A DNA stretch of 64,000 nucleotides from Tillandsia leiboldiana (GCA_029204045.2 CM055066.1:51144998-51208997); one strand, 5' to 3'. Shown: positions 10,443-23,256, counted from the stretch's first letter. Program-made: numbers and translations. The notes: generated by a model not told the origin, from the letters alone.

Positions 10443-12825
10443 AAAATTCATTCATTGCCCTTAGGTATAAACCTTATTCCAGAGGAAAGGTGGAATAGAA
10501 ATTAACGGGTTATTACAGAATAACCCGTTAAGCTGAGAATATTTTAAACTTTTATCCCTATATTTTTTTCTCTCTTGTTTGGCAAGAATTGGGGGATAAA
10601 GGGAATTATTTTTCTTTTATCCCCCAACCAAACAGTGCCTAAATGTACAAATCTCTCGAGTAAATTAAGAATATATATTGAAGATCTCTCGAGTAAATTA
10701 AGAATATATATTGAATAAGATGTTCATAGATCCAAACAGGCCTGACAGTTTCTTTTAACAGATAATGGCTTCAAGTTTGAATGGACTGTCTGTTGGGGAT
10801 ACACTTTCTGAGAACCTCATGGAATCCCCTGCCAGGTCCGACAGCCTCTCTTACCCCAGGTGAGTACTTCTCAAATTTTGCATATTCATTCATCTTTTTC
10901 CTTTTTCTTTTATCATAAGAGGTTAAATTTTAAAATGTCGGATCGTTGGCGCTAACCATTAATCCCAAAAGCTCGAGCCGTTAGAAATACGCAACCAATT
11001 CACTTAAAGCGTACAGACACAGCGCCCACGGGTCTCGACCGGACTCAACCCACCTGGACGTTGGGTCTATTGTTGGGCCTCTTGCCGTTAGGTCTATTGT
11101 GGACCGCAGCCCCACTCAACTTATTGGGCTCACCCAACTCAACCTATTAATCTCCTGGGCCTATTGTCACGAGGCAGGAAGTTGGACCTATTTAACCCAT
11201 AAATAAATAGCCAACATAAAACTGAAGAAACATTTTGGTGATGATGTACTAGCCTAGCCCTTAACAGAAGCTATAACCAATGCATTACTATACATTTGTG
11301 ATACTTTACAGTCTGTTTTGATTAGGTTATATCAATCGCGAGGTGTCGTTTTTGGTCACTAAGCTGCAGTTTCTGTTCCGATCGAGTTACTCCATCAAAC
11401 TCTATTTAACTTTTCTAAGTAAAGGATGATTTGGTAGCCAATATAGCTGCCATATCATCTTTCAGACTATTACAGTTAAACTGCGACTTCGTTCGGAAAG
11501 TAATAATACCTTCCAGCTAATATGCAGTTGCAGTTTTCAGAATACTTGTTTTTGAATGATGAGTTTGTGCAGAAATAATGTTTTTGAGATCAATAAGAAT
11601 TAGGAAAGAAATTGTAGTATGTTAGAAGTCCTGGAACAAGTAGGGGTGAAGTTAAAACTGATGGAATTGAACTTTTAGTTGAAGAACTGTTGGGTTAGTT
11701 TAATCCAGTAGTCAATATATGATTAAGTTCATATCAAGTAATCATGTGCGTTACTGTGGATCGATTATCAAATGAGAGTTCTTTTCTCAGTTTGCTAAAT
11801 CACCTTCTCGTAACTCGTAAGAAGTTTGCTCTCGATTCAGCCTCATATGCGAGTTAGCGAGATGAGCTTTAGTATTGTAACACCCTGGAACTAAGAATAG
11901 TCTCGCATTTGGGCCAACTCATGTCCGAAATGGCGTGAAGCTGGGTTGGACCGGGTCATGTTCGAAGCGGCGTGAGGCTGGTTGGACCGAGTGACAATCG
12001 AGATTCGTGGGAGCTGTGTCTGTACGTTTTAAGTGAATTGGTTGCATATGTGTCGGATCGTTGGCGGTAACCTACGATCTGACACATAATGTGTGTATAT
12101 AAGGCTGGGTATTCTTATAACTAATAACTAAGCTATAGTATTTTGGGCCAGTGGATTGGGTCCAGCATGAAACAGAAGCTCAATCATGCAAAGTTCTATC
12201 TTTAGATCAAATATAGATCACCTAACAACACACTTTTGGCTTTATCCGAGTTGCGTCAATTATGTCCCACCTTTTGTGTTCTTTCAGGGATGATATTGCC
12301 TGCCAATACTCTCCAATGTCAGAAGATTCCGATGACTGTCGCTACTGCGACACTCCGTTGAACCCGAGTACCACCCAAACCGATCCAGCAAGCAGCCCTT
12401 CTAGTCCGGTTTCTCCTTATCGATACCCGAAACCCTATTCGGCTCCCTCTCCGACCAATACACTCCCTCTTCCGAGCTGCAACCTCTCTTCCGTCGTCTG
12501 CTCGCACCCACGCAGAGGCGACTCGGAAGGCCGCTTCCCTTCCTCGCCGAACGACATGTGCCACGTGGCGGACCTCAGAAAGGCCGCGCTTCTGAGGTCG
12601 GTGCAGATGAGAACGCAACCGCATTGCCCGCCACCGTACGAACTGCCGTTTAACTCGGGGCAAGAAAGCATCGACAGTTTCGAAGAGGGAGACGACCGAC
12701 CCGAACAGTGCGTCAAGTCTCAAGATGACGAGATCGGCTATCACAGCTCGGAGCATGAAGCGGATTACATTGAGGACTGCTCGTCGGTTGATGGCGCGCC
12801 GGAATCCAAGTTTAGCCAAGACTGA
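8392..12825 (+). CDS. Conserved plant protein of unknown function, 267 aa, three exons
   Basis: Exons are 8392-8559, 10762-10859 and 12288-12825; all junctions are GT-AG and the summed length (804 nt) is in frame. The protein has a low-complexity Gly/Ser/Ala N-terminus and a Lys-Arg-Gly-Arg patch. The core DVYLDNLHSQ and KRYLSEIMASSLNGLSVGD spans the exon 1/2 junction. ENLMESPARSDSLSYPR and QYSPMSEDSDD (residues about 95-105) follow, and the tail is acidic and Pro/Ser-rich. This core is one I associate with an uncharacterised family found throughout flowering plants; no domain with known activity is visible. Both introns are full of transposons, yet the frame is intact. The ATG was chosen because exon 1 in phase 0 joins exon 2 to restore the conserved core. 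Confidence 0.8.
9079..9244. mobile_element. MITE of the 'TGCTACxTGTACACCCC' family in intron 1
   Basis: Ends AATGCTACATGTACACCCC and, inverted, AATGATACTTGTACACCC. The interior contains GATGG-GGGTGT and ACGGGTCACATCGATTGACCC. The same family occurs at 23834, 31629, 31809 and 34893. Confidence 0.7.
9368..9700. mobile_element. hAT-type element with 8-bp TSD, intron 1 copy
   Basis: Begins CAAAGTTTGAAGTATCC and ends with the inverse of CAAGGATTTAAGTGCCGTGG. CTTTCGAG is duplicated at 9360-9367 and 9701-9708, the 8-bp duplication expected for hAT. The interior is rich in CGGCACG. It is about 90% like the copy in the RCL1 gene at 26457-26800. Confidence 0.8.
9919..10639. mobile_element. PIF/Harbinger-like element, TAA TSD, in intron 1
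   Basis: TIRs GGTCCTGTTTGGTT and, inverted, GGCACTGTTTGGTT, with TAA at 9916-9918 and 10640-10642. It holds a 45-A tract (10396-10440) and the palindrome AACGGGTTAT-ATAACCCGTT near the right end. The same palindrome occurs near the left end of the 33639-34626 element, so the two are related in opposite orientation. Non-coding, 721 bp. Confidence 0.8.
10935..12085. repeat. Inverted repeat arms in intron 2
   Basis: Around 10983-11045 the bases run CGCAACCAATTCACTTAAAG, then GTACAGACACAGC and GGTCTCGAC. Around 11995-12050 the inverse of the same string occurs. GTCGGATCGTTGGCG appears at both outer sides (10937 and 12053). The spacer (11050-11900) shows no gene. This may be a degenerate TIR element. 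Confidence 0.5.
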
Positions 12826-13542
12826 TATTTGTCCAAATTATGTTTCGCTAACTGGATTGTTTCTACCGCGGGCGAGGTTTTACGCCGCATTCGAAACATC
12901 TTCTTTTGGCGAAGGCCCTGCTGCTTCCGAAGCACGAGAATGTTTCCAATGGCCTTGTTTTTTGGTGTTTTCCAACTGCATTGGGTTCTTGGCACATGTA
13001 GTTGCTAGCATTCTCGGTGCGCTAACAGCGCAAACCCTAAACCCTAAACCCTAAAGTTTCATTTAGTGATGTCTACCGCTTTGTTGATGTATCGAGATGC
13101 AGCATGAATTTGCGGCAATGGAGCATCTTCATCTGTACATAGTAACTGTGTTATTTTTGTTATTAGTTGGCAAAGTATGAGGAGATATTCAAGCATTTTG
13201 TGTTTGATGATACCCTTCAGTTTTATTTGTTCAGCGATTTCGACAGATAATATAATAAGATGATAATCTTTATTAACTTTACTCCAAAACACAACCCATA
13301 ATCAAAATTCTCGAATAATCACAAAAAAGCATCTATCAATCATCGCAATCCAAGTCAAATGTTCGCGATAACTTAAATCGCATAAAGCGAGAATGATAAC
13401 AAGAAAAAGGCTTAGGATAGTTGCATGAGTGTGGAGGTAAAAACCCTAATCAAACTCCGTAACAATTCCACTTGGTTGAGGTGTCACTAATTCTCAGAAT
13501 GTTTCTCATCTACTATTGGAAGTTAATAGCTAGAGATTGAGA
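12826..13542. other. Convergent intergenic region with telomere-like tract
   Basis: Lies between the stop of the 8392-12825 gene (+) and the stop of the PDI gene (-), so it should hold both 3' UTRs. It contains three CCCTAAA-type units (13030-13053). Nothing else is recognised. Confidence 0.7.
13030..13053. repeat. Interstitial telomere-type repeat (CCCTAAA)3
   Basis: Three consecutive CCCTAAA units, the Arabidopsis-type plant telomere repeat, in the 3' flank of the upstream gene. A second tract lies at 27071-27101. Confidence 0.85.
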
Positions 13543-16500
13543 TTACGCTGCGAATGTCGACAGGATGTTCTTCTTGATGACGAACTCATCTGCCTTGGAA
13601 GGGCTGATCGACTGCGAGCATGATTTAAACGATTAATTTAAAAGTTGCTCAACCTAAAAGAAAGGCTAATCTCTTTAACCAAAAAGGCGAAAAGAAAAGA
13701 AGAAGAGTTTCTGCCGACCTTTTCTAGCATGCGTTGAAGCCTCTGAATTTCAATCTTGGCGTAGCCGGCGCCTTTGTCGAGCGAACTCTTCGCAGCTTTG
13801 AGATAAACCTTACCATACCTGAAATTCAAAGTGAAAAAGGAAAAATAATCCTAATTGTTAGTCTGAGACCGAAGCTTTATAACTATTCAATGCTATGTAA
13901 CTTTTTTTTAAATTTTTTTTTTCTGTTTAATCATATCCGACTACAAGAGATGATGAAACCAGTTGTGATCATTACAATTTCACAAGAGCACTTGCAGAAT
14001 TATAAGATAGGATTAGATTTAAACTCTATTAGGTAAAAATGTACAGAACTGAACCTGAACTACGGACCATTTTGATTTTACTACACAGCTTTCAATTTTG
14101 TTTGATTTGAGTCGGTCAACAGTACTTTAACTTCAGAATTGCATAAAGTATACTAACTAAACCTGTAACGATAAACGACACATTAAAATTTTGAAGTCGA
14201 AGTGCCATTAACTAACTCAAATGAAGTAAATCGAAAGATTATGTAGCAAAATCAAAATTTTGGAAGGTTGGGCAGCCAAATCAAAACGGTGAATAGTTCA
14301 GATAAGTTACGTACATTTTTACCGTTATTGAATTCAACCAATTGTTAAATCTATGACAGAAGGAGAAACAATACCTTGCAGCAGACCCTGTCAGTTTCCC
14401 AACCTCCTCTTCGATGCGAGAGAGGACTTGCTTGCGCTCATCGTTACTGGCACTTATGAATTCCTTCACCAGAACATGTAAGCTCGCAACAATTCCGGCC
14501 TGCATTAGTAACAAAACAATCAAACTAAAGAAATCAAAAGCACAAAAAAGGTATGTAGACAAACAAATTCCAAATTGCGTCCGCTACTGACTTCAGAAGT
14601 TAGTTGGCCCTTTGTGTCACGGCTAGTGCCACACATTTCATTAAGGAATTTAACAAAGTCGTATAATTCCCGACCGCCATCATAATCTTCACCAGCTTTG
14701 TTGCCCTTGGGGAAGAACTTCAGGGTGGGAAAGCCAGTAACTCCATACCTGAAATTACATAAATTACACAATAAATATAAGCATTCAAAATCGACAGAAT
14801 TAGTTCGAAGCAAAAAAACACAAATCCAAGCAATCTCTTATCCAACGAAATGAAAAACCATTAGAATCAACTAGAACACTTTGAAATTAAGGCCCTCTTT
14901 ATTGATTATTGCAACTTAATGTACTACTCGGTTCTGCGGCCAAGAGCTGACATAAGCTTCTGAGCGCAAAAAGCAGAAGGTCCGATTGAACGCTTCGACT
15001 TTGGCTACAAAAGGAAGCTACTAGAAGCACTTCAAATCAAAAAGCTTCTAGTGTTTCTTTGAAGAGCTCTACTCACGCAGCTCTACACAGAAGCACGATC
15101 CGGGCAAAACAGTCACTTACTTTTCAGCCAAATCCTTGTATTTGTCCGCATCAACATTAGCAACCACAACATCCTCTTCCAATTTGTAAGCACTGGCCAC
15201 CTTCTCGTATGTCTACAAGATACAAAAGAGAGAGTCACAACCAACTAAAAGAGGCGGAGATTCAGTTCATACCAAAATCTTTTAGTTAAAAAGGTACATC
15301 CCTTACCTGAACTACATGACATTTTGAGAAGGGCATTTGAATTTTTAAAAATTTTGATTCTACAACCAAAACTTTTCCATCACTCTTTATTTCAGAAAAT
15401 ACCATCAAGTTCTGTCAGAACTCATAATACTCGATCAAAGTAAGTTTCAAATACCAAATGAGTTTCAATAGAGAGATTCTTAAATTTTTAAAGTTCAGAT
15501 ACGTTTTAACCATTATTATTTCGGCCAAAGCATAGAGCTCTTTCTACAAATTATCCAGCTATATTTCTCTACTCACCGGAGCAAGATGCTTGCAATGTCC
15601 GCACCTGTTAAATAAATAACCAGGAAATTGTCAAGCTATCTATTTGTCTAAACAAAACATGCCAAGATAAAACATATAATAAGCCTTGCTTTTACAAACT
15701 AACCACGGTGCATAAAATTCAACGAGGACATCTTTGCTCTCATCAAGAACAACTTGATCAAAGTCTTCCGTTGTCAACACAACAACAGCGGAAGGTACAG
15801 CCGCCAACTTCACATTTGTCCCTGAAAGGAAATAACCCATAGATCTGTTAGATATATTTACAAGTTTCGCAATCATTAGAAAGTTAACAGCACATGTCAG
15901 CTCGAGAGTTCAGAAATTATTTCTCAACTTCCATCTTTCAAAAAAACAAACAAACAAACAAACAGCACGAAAAAGAAAGAGAGAAAAAGATAATAAGAAC
16001 ATTTATTGTGACATTCTGACCGCCGTTTGATTATGATAAAGACAAAAAGGGAAGGAAATACAGCTATTATCTAGAGATACAACAAGGTTAACTAGTGTTA
16101 AACTACATTTTTCATCTATATTCTCTACCAATTTTGTTCTTTAAAGCAATACAAACTTGCCACAACTTTGTACTTTGTAGGTTAACCAACTAAGCAGGAC
16201 TTGAAATAGTTGTTAGCATCATAAACTGAGATAGTTCACTAAGAGAACTGAGAATGCGTCATAACTCGTACATATACAGTACTAATTGGCAACTAACATT
16301 GGTCACTCTGATTTTTTTTTTTTTTTTTAACACTATCACTTTTCCCAACAATACCATAAGGTTCATCAACAACACATATTACTGTAGAAATCACATCTCT
16401 CACACTGTTAAAACTAGTGCAGCAACTTTAAGAATAAAATAATTTTAACCGCACCAACCAAGTACATTTGATAGGTATCACCTTCTATAGCAAATGAGAG

Positions 16501-19278
16501 CATTACCTCCTTCAGTGTTTACGAACTCTGCAAGAGTTTCTGCAGTTCGTGCACCTTCATACCTATTTAAAAATAGTAACTAGTTAGCATTACAAGCTTA
16601 TTTCAATATTAGAAAATGGGAAAAAGCAAAATTATCAGAGAGAAATGGATCAATTAGGGATTAACTATAGTTTGGCACTCACTTTTTCGGCTCCAAGGAA
16701 CCTTTCGGGAACCACTGGAGTGTTGGGTATCCAGAAACCCCATATTTGCTGCACAAACTCTTGTGCTCATCACAGTCCACCTAAAGAAAGGTAAAATAAG
16801 CAAAATTGTTAAGTTAGAGAACTTGTATTCACTTTAATATAACCTAACTAACACAAGATAAAGCTTTTAAAATTGGAGGCAAAAAACAGGAACAGAATGT
16901 AAATTCACTACTAAATACAAGCTGAACATTATCAGTAGTTGATCAAAAATGGGTAAATAATATGTTGTTTTCATTTTCGAGTTGGAGAAATGTAAAGAAA
17001 ATCAACTAACCTTTCCAATCAAGACAGATTTAGTTTTCTTGAAACTTACGCCGACCTTTTCATACTCTGGGGCAAGCTTCTTGCAGTGCCCACACCTGCC
17101 AAGGAGAAACATCAGCAAACAATTTAAGGGACTTGTATATTGCAGCAGTAGCGAGATTAAGCACTCCCAGGGGAAAAAAAAAAAAAAAAAATCCTTTCAA
17201 ACAAAAAAAAAAATTGCAAGATTAAGCAACACCTCAACGCAAGAAACACTAAGCAACTTATAGAAGGACACAAAAGAGGAGTATGTTAAGGCCCATAGTA
17301 AGATGAACACACTTTGAGGTAACAAAATGAAATAATATCATCAATTGGATATGCTTTTTACAAGGCCACTGAAACACATCCAAATTTAGTAATAAAACAC
17401 TCTTTTTCCTCATAAATATATACTCTGAAATAAAATTTACAGAAAAGGTATCAATATCCAATTTTTGAGCTACAGAATAGGGCAAAATCTCCATAGATAA
17501 ACTGAAAAAAACTTCTAATACCAACAACTAATGGCTTTCCAAAACTACCATGAAAGCAACTCCAATCATATCAAAAATTTGAGCTTCCTAGTTTTAAATC
17601 TCTTCCTATTACAAAGTCCAACCTAGATCCATCCAATCCTACAACAAGATCGTAACCAAAAAGAATGTAAATTTAGTAATAAAACTCTTTTTCCTCATAA
17701 ATATATACTCTGAAATAAAATTTACAGAAAAGGTATCAATATCCAATTTTTCAGCTACAGAATAGGGCAAAATCTCCATAGATAAACTGAAAAAAACTTC
17801 TAATACCAACAACTAGTGGCTTTCCAAAACTACCATGAAAACAACTCCAATCATATCAAAAATTTGAGCTTCCTAGTTTTAAATCTCTTCCTATTACAAA
17901 GTCCAACCTAGATCCATTCAATCCTACAACAAGATCGTAACCAAAAAGAATGCAAATTCAGTAATAAAACTCTTTTTCTTCATAAATATATACTCTGAAA
18001 TAAAATTTACAGAAAAGGTATCAATATCCAATTTTTGAGCTCTAGAATAGAGCAAAATCTCCATGGATAAACTGAAAAAAACTACTAAGACCAACAACTA
18101 ATGGCTTTCCAAAACTACCATGAAAACAACTCCAATCATATAAAAAATTTGAGCTTCCTAGTTTTAAATCTCTTCCTATTACAAAGTCCAACCTAGATCC
18201 ATCCAATCCTACAACAAGATCGTAACCAAAAAGAATGCAAATTTAGTAATAAAACTCTTTTTCCTCATAAATATATACTCTGAAATAAAATTTACAGAAA
18301 AGGTATCAATATCCAATTTTTGAGCTACAGAATAGGGCAAAATCTCCATAGATAAACTGACAAAAACTACTAATACCAACAACTAATGGCTTTCCAAAAC
18401 TACCATGAAAACAACTCCAATCATATCAAAAATTTGAGCTTCCTAGTTTTAAATCTCTTCCTATTACAAAGTCCAACCTAGATCCATCCAATCCTACAAC
18501 AAGATCGTAACCAAAAAGAATGCAAATTTAGTAATAAAACTCTTTTTCCTCATAAATATATACTCTGAAATAAAATTTACAGAAAAGGTATCAATATCCA
18601 ATTTTTGAGCTACAGAATAGGGCAAAATCTCCATAGATAAACTGAAAAAAACTTCTAATACCAACAACTAGTGGCTTTCCAAAACTACCATGAAAACAAC
18701 TCATATCATATCAAAGATTTGAACTTCCTAGTTTTAAATCTCTTCATATTACAAAGTCCAACCTAGATCCATCCAATCCTACAACGAGATCGTAACCAAA
18801 AGGATTGAGAGTTCAAACAACTTAGTACCAACAAAAATATCGATCTAAGCATCAACCCTTCTCAAAATGGATCTATCGTGATCCAAAATGTATGCAAAGC
18901 TACATCAAATCTAATTCGTAATCTCAGATCCAACAAGCCCTACTACTAGATCGTAATTTGAAAAATCTACTCGAAATGGATATCAATCGCGATCTGATGC
19001 ATCAAAAATGATCCCAAATTCACGCAACACGCAGCAAAACCTACAAAGTGCGTCAAAAAAGATAGAAACACACAGATCAGAGGGATCGTAGGGGGGAGAT
19101 CTCGCTACCATGGGGCGTAGAACTCGACGAGGGCACCGCGATCCTGGCCGACCTCGTTCTCGAAGTTGGCCTCGGTGAGGACGACGACGTCGTCGTCGGC
19201 GGCGAGCGAGAGGGCGAAGAGCACCGCTAGGGTTAGGGTTAGGGTTACGAGGGCGAACGAGATCCGAGATCGCCCCAT
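13543..19278 (-). CDS. PDIL2: Protein disulfide isomerase, PDIL2 / P5 type with ERp29c domain
   Basis: Exons on the minus strand: 19278-19109, 17095-17011, 16780-16683, 16562-16507, 15821-15704, 15604-15577, 15212-15121, 14748-14592, 14499-14375, 13818-13719 and 13611-13543. They sum to 1098 nt, 365 aa, with no frame break. Residues 1-27 form a signal peptide with a Leu/Thr core. Two thioredoxin domains follow, with CGHC redox sites at 58-61 and 177-180, each split by an intron after the Trp. The cis-Pro segments GYPTLQWFPKG and GFPTLKFFPKGNKAG are present. A helical D (ERp29c-like) domain occupies about 269-365. The C-terminus NILSTFAA lacks KDEL, as in plant PDIL2-1. The product should catalyse disulfide formation and isomerisation in the secretory pathway. 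Confidence 0.95.
17383..18805. repeat. Intronic minisatellite, five copies of a 285-bp unit
   Basis: Inside intron 1 of the PDI gene, the unit beginning AATTTAGTAATAAAAC starts at 17383, 17670, 17955, 18240 and 18525. Copies are about 95% identical; the last ends near 18805. A partial sixth unit may precede the first. Unit ends fall near CGTAACCAAAAAGAATG. Confidence 0.9.
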
Positions 19279-19299
19279 CGTCGTCTCCGTAATAATTTT

Positions 19300-19557
19300 T
19301 TTTTTCCCCCTTTTTAAAATTTTCGTAGTCGACGACGAAGACTCTTCCTCCCTTCGTAGGCGAAGCAACGCACGAGTTATATGCAGCTCCAACGACTCCC
19401 GAATAAGAGTGAACATTTGCACTTATGCCCCTAACAAAATACGAAATTTAGAAATGCCCTTATAAAGTTTGTGTTTTGCGCACGGAGTCCAATTGAAAGA
19501 TTTGGAATAGTTCTGTATATAAGATATAGTATTTAGGGCAGTGGTTAGGCCTAAGAG
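19300..19557 (-). promoter_or_regulatory. Upstream region of the PDI gene
   Basis: The 5' leader side of the minus-strand PDI gene, bounded on the far side by a hAT insertion whose target duplication begins at 19550. No clear TATA box was picked out. Confidence 0.4.
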
Positions 19558-20138
<581 letters not shown>

Positions 20139-20146
20139 CCTAAGAG

Positions 20147-20504
20147 CTTAAGAAAGTTAAGCGCGTTAGGGCTGAAAGCCGGAAGTATGGGATGAGTCTC
20201 GATTGATCATAATCTCAGTGATAAACTAAATTAGGGTCTGAAAATGACAGACTAAATCAGTATCTGATTGACAAGATTAGCGAGATGAGTCTCACATCGT
20301 CTGATATTTGTGAGTGTGCTTGAGTATAATTAGTACGTTAGGACTAAGATAGGAAAGAAATGTGACACCCCAGGTGTTTAGTGGGTGGTTAGTAGAATAG
20401 TCTGATCTAAGAGGTGAAAATTGTCAAATGGATAGATCTAACGGTAGAAAACTTAATAGCACTAAATATTTAGTGTTATTGATAGTATAGTGGCCTGATT
20501 TTAA
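20147..20504. repeat. Dispersed repeat sharing GTGAGTGTGCTTGAG with 50650-51110
   Basis: CACATCGTCTGATATTTGTGAGTGTGCTTGAG and a following TGTGACACCCC resemble the repeat in a RED intron near 50970. The family is not identified; it may be the end of a retroelement. No coding signal. Confidence 0.4.
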
Positions 20505-20772
20505 TAGAATTAAGCTAGAATGCTATTAATAGCACCAAGTTATTAGTGCTATTTAGGGGTGTCAACGAGCCAAACACGAGCTGGCTCGTTTAAATATCGA
20601 GCTGAAAATTTCGGCTCGTTTATTAACGAGCCGAACACGAGCTGGCTCGCGAACAACAAGTTTAATTTTCATTCATACTATTAGGTGTAAAGTTGAAAGA
20701 AAATTTAAAAATTAAAATTTTAATCTAATAATTAAAATTCACAAAAAATTAATAGCCTAAAATCTAAATAGT

Positions 20773-20831
<59 letters not shown>

Positions 20832-21030
20832 GAGCGGTTATCGAGCCAAACACGAGCGAGCTGACCCCAGCTCGTGTTCGGCTCGTGTTCGGCTCGTTCA
20901 CTAAACGAGCGATTCAATCTCGAGCTCATTTCGAGCCGAACACGAGCTGGCTCGCGAACAGCGAGCTGTATTGCCACCCATAATGCTATTAAATTTTCGG
21001 CTCTTAGATGAAGGGATGTGCGGTTTGGAT
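20505..21030. mobile_element. Micron-like MITE interrupted by a hAT copy
   Basis: The left part contains GCTAGAATGCTATTAATAGC and ATTAGTGCTATT. The right part continues AAATTTTCGGCTCTTAGATG and GGATGATAGTGATCC, as in the intact element at 23582. The break at 20554-20982 is filled by the hAT copy, with GTGCTATT / ATGCTATT on each side. The right end of the host element was not located. Confidence 0.55.
20554..20982. mobile_element. hAT-type element with GAGCCGAACACGAGC palindromes, copy 2
   Basis: It begins TAGGGGTGTCAACGAGCC and ends GTATTGCCACCCATA. Flanking 8-mers match at 7 of 8 positions. The internal layout is the same as copy 1, including a central (TA)n (about 20777-20829). Confidence 0.8.
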
Positions 21031-21950
21031 GATAGTGATCCTCTGGGAAATAAGGTTGGAACAAGATCTTATTCCAAACCTTGTTCCCGATCCAAACACA
21101 ATCCAAACATGTTTGGTTTGGATGGGAGCGGTAGTTCTCGTTTCTCTAGAATAAACTGGTATAAGACTGGAACTACTCTTCCAGTATTTTTTCTGGAGCA
21201 AGCTTGTTCCCACTTAAAAATAAACTTAATTAAAGTGAATATAATTTTAATTATTTTATTAACTTTTTAATTAATTTAATATTTTGACTAATCTAGTTAT
21301 TTTATTAACTAATTATTTGATTATTAGATAATTAATTAAATTATTAAATTATTTATAGTTAATTATTAATTAAATTATTTATTAACAATACTCATTATTG
21401 TTAATTATTTTATTAATTAATATTTAAGGTTATCTAGCAATAATTAATTAAATTATTATTGTTAATTATTTTATCAATTAATATTTAAGATTATCTAGCA
21501 ATAATTAATTAAATTAATTAAATTATTATTTAATTAATATTTTTATATTAATTAATTAGATAAAATATTATTATTTTAAAATTATAATTACTGTTATTCT
21601 CACTATTCCAATCTAACTATCCAAATATTATTTTTCTTATTCTCACAAATAATTCAAAGTTTTATCCAAACGTTAACTCATATCTGAACCAAACGCAACT
21701 TTAGAGTTTAATGAATGATTAGTAGAATAATATAATCTAAGAGGTGGAAATGGTCAAAAGAATAAAATCTAACAACATAAAACTTGATAGTACCAAATAC
21801 TTTTCGGTACTATCAATAGCCGGATTCTATATAATAAGGCTAAACTTTTTAACTCGGCTATAGTATTTTGAACGATGTATTGACCTAAGAGGGTAATAGA
21901 ATTAAGCGTGTTAGTACTGAAGTAGCTCTAGAATAAATGGCCATCATAAA
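21031..21950. other. AT-rich stretch without recognised gene
   Basis: Contains inverted CCAAACATGTTTGG at about 21104, then nearly pure AT with repeated AATTAATTAAATTATTA and two direct copies of TTAAGGTTATCTAGCAATAA-like sequence (21424, 21484). Possibly the remains of a TIR element ending near ACCAAACGCAACTTTAG (21689-21705). Confidence 0.4.
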
Positions 21951-22690
21951 AAACAGATCGTCACAACGAAGGCCTTGCGTGCTTTTAAATTTTTTTCAAT
22001 GAGAGAATTTTCGAATCAACGATTAGTTCCATTATATTTAATTTAGAGTATTTAAATTTTTTTAAAAATAAATTTTATGGCTTTTGAATATTATTTATCT
22101 TGTGATAAAAAAAACTCAAAATCGACACCTAAAAATAAAAGTCACACAAAAAATGATGATATAATACTAAAATTTTAGATAAGATATGTATTGATATTAT
22201 TTTAGATAATATAATCCTAAAAGAATTGTGTGCAATCCTAAACCGAACCAAACACGAAAAATTTTCTATCAAAATTTTACGTTTTTTATATTTTTATATT
22301 TTTATATCGTTAAACTTATAAATGGCACACATCAACTATTAAATTTTTTTATTTTAAACCATTTCGATCAATAGATAAATCAAGTCGAAAAATTATAAAA
22401 ATTTATTTTCTTAATATTTCAAATGTGTTAGATCAAATTTAGTAAACAACAGTTATATTTTAAAAACTTAAACTATTAAAAAAATTATATTTATATATTT
22501 TATATTCAATATTTTTTACTAAAAAAATTAAATACTTGACATTCAAAAGCCCCTTCCAGTAAAAATTGGACTGCTTTTAATTACTTTTCACCATTATGAT
22601 TTTTTTAATCCATGTAACTTTAAAAGGGCCCAAATCATATTCTAAAATATTTAAGTCCCACAAATTCATTCTCATCCGACGTTTATATAA
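21950..22690. mobile_element. Degenerate relative of the 7374-8248 foldback element
   Basis: GCGTGCTTTTAAATTTTTTTC, TATTATTTATCTTGTGAT and AAATGATGATATAATAC appear in the same order as in the element starting at 7430. The right arm is poorly preserved. Confidence 0.4.
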
Positions 22691-22693
22691 TCT

Positions 22694-22796
22694 AGACCCT
22701 GACTCAGCCAGACCACACACTTTCGGCTGGTGATTAGCTCTGATACTGGTCCGACCACACACTTTCAGCTGATGATTAGCTCTGATATTGGCACAC
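22694..22796. repeat. Tandem duplication with GATTAGCTCTGATA
   Basis: Two head-to-tail copies of about 47 bp, each CCACACACTTTC-GCTG-TGATTAGCTCTGATA-TGG. Function unknown. Confidence 0.75.
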
Positions 22797-22971
22797 TAGC
22801 AATAATGACTCGTTTAGCCAAAACCATAATTCAAAATGTTTAGACCTAATTATTATTACCAGTGCTCATGTCTTTTATATACTCATTCACAATTTCATTC
22901 TCATTCGATATAGGACTAATTGCTATGTTTGTTCGAAAAGCATTTTATAGCCTTCTTATAGGTAGGGGTGG

Positions 22972-23158
22972 CAATCCAGCTCGCTATTCGCGAGCCAGCT
23001 CGTGTTCGGCTTGAAATGAGCTCGAGATTGAATCGCTCGTTTAGTAAACGAGCCGAACACGAGCCGAATTTTTCAGTTCGTTTAATAAACGAGCCGAACA
23101 CGAGCTGGGGTCAGCTCGCTCGTGTTCGGCTCGCTCGTGTTCGGCTCGATAACAGCTC

Positions 23159-23160
<2 letters not shown>
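22972..23160. mobile_element. Half of a hAT element (copy 3, inverted), truncated at (TA)n
   Basis: It begins TAGGGGTGGCAATCCAGC and carries the same GAGCCGAACACGAGC blocks as copies 1 and 2 in opposite orientation, ending AACAGCTCGAA against a (TA)n tract. The distal half is missing; the tract leads directly into a different element. Confidence 0.75.

Positions 23161-23252
<92 letters not shown>
23161..23252. repeat. (TA)n microsatellite
   Basis: About 46 TA units joining the truncated hAT copy to the foldback MITE on the right. Confidence 0.95.

Positions 23253-23256
<4 letters not shown>

Noticed and set aside
12319..12819. 166-codon antisense frame opposite exon 3 of the 8392-12825 gene
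   Set aside because: Shadow of the sense exon; no recognisable domain, and the sense strand joins correctly to two upstream exons.
22736..22796. GCTCTGATAC motifs considered as an inverted primer-binding site for an LTR element
   Set aside because: No LTR termini, polypurine tract or coding region accompany them; they belong to a 47-bp tandem duplication.
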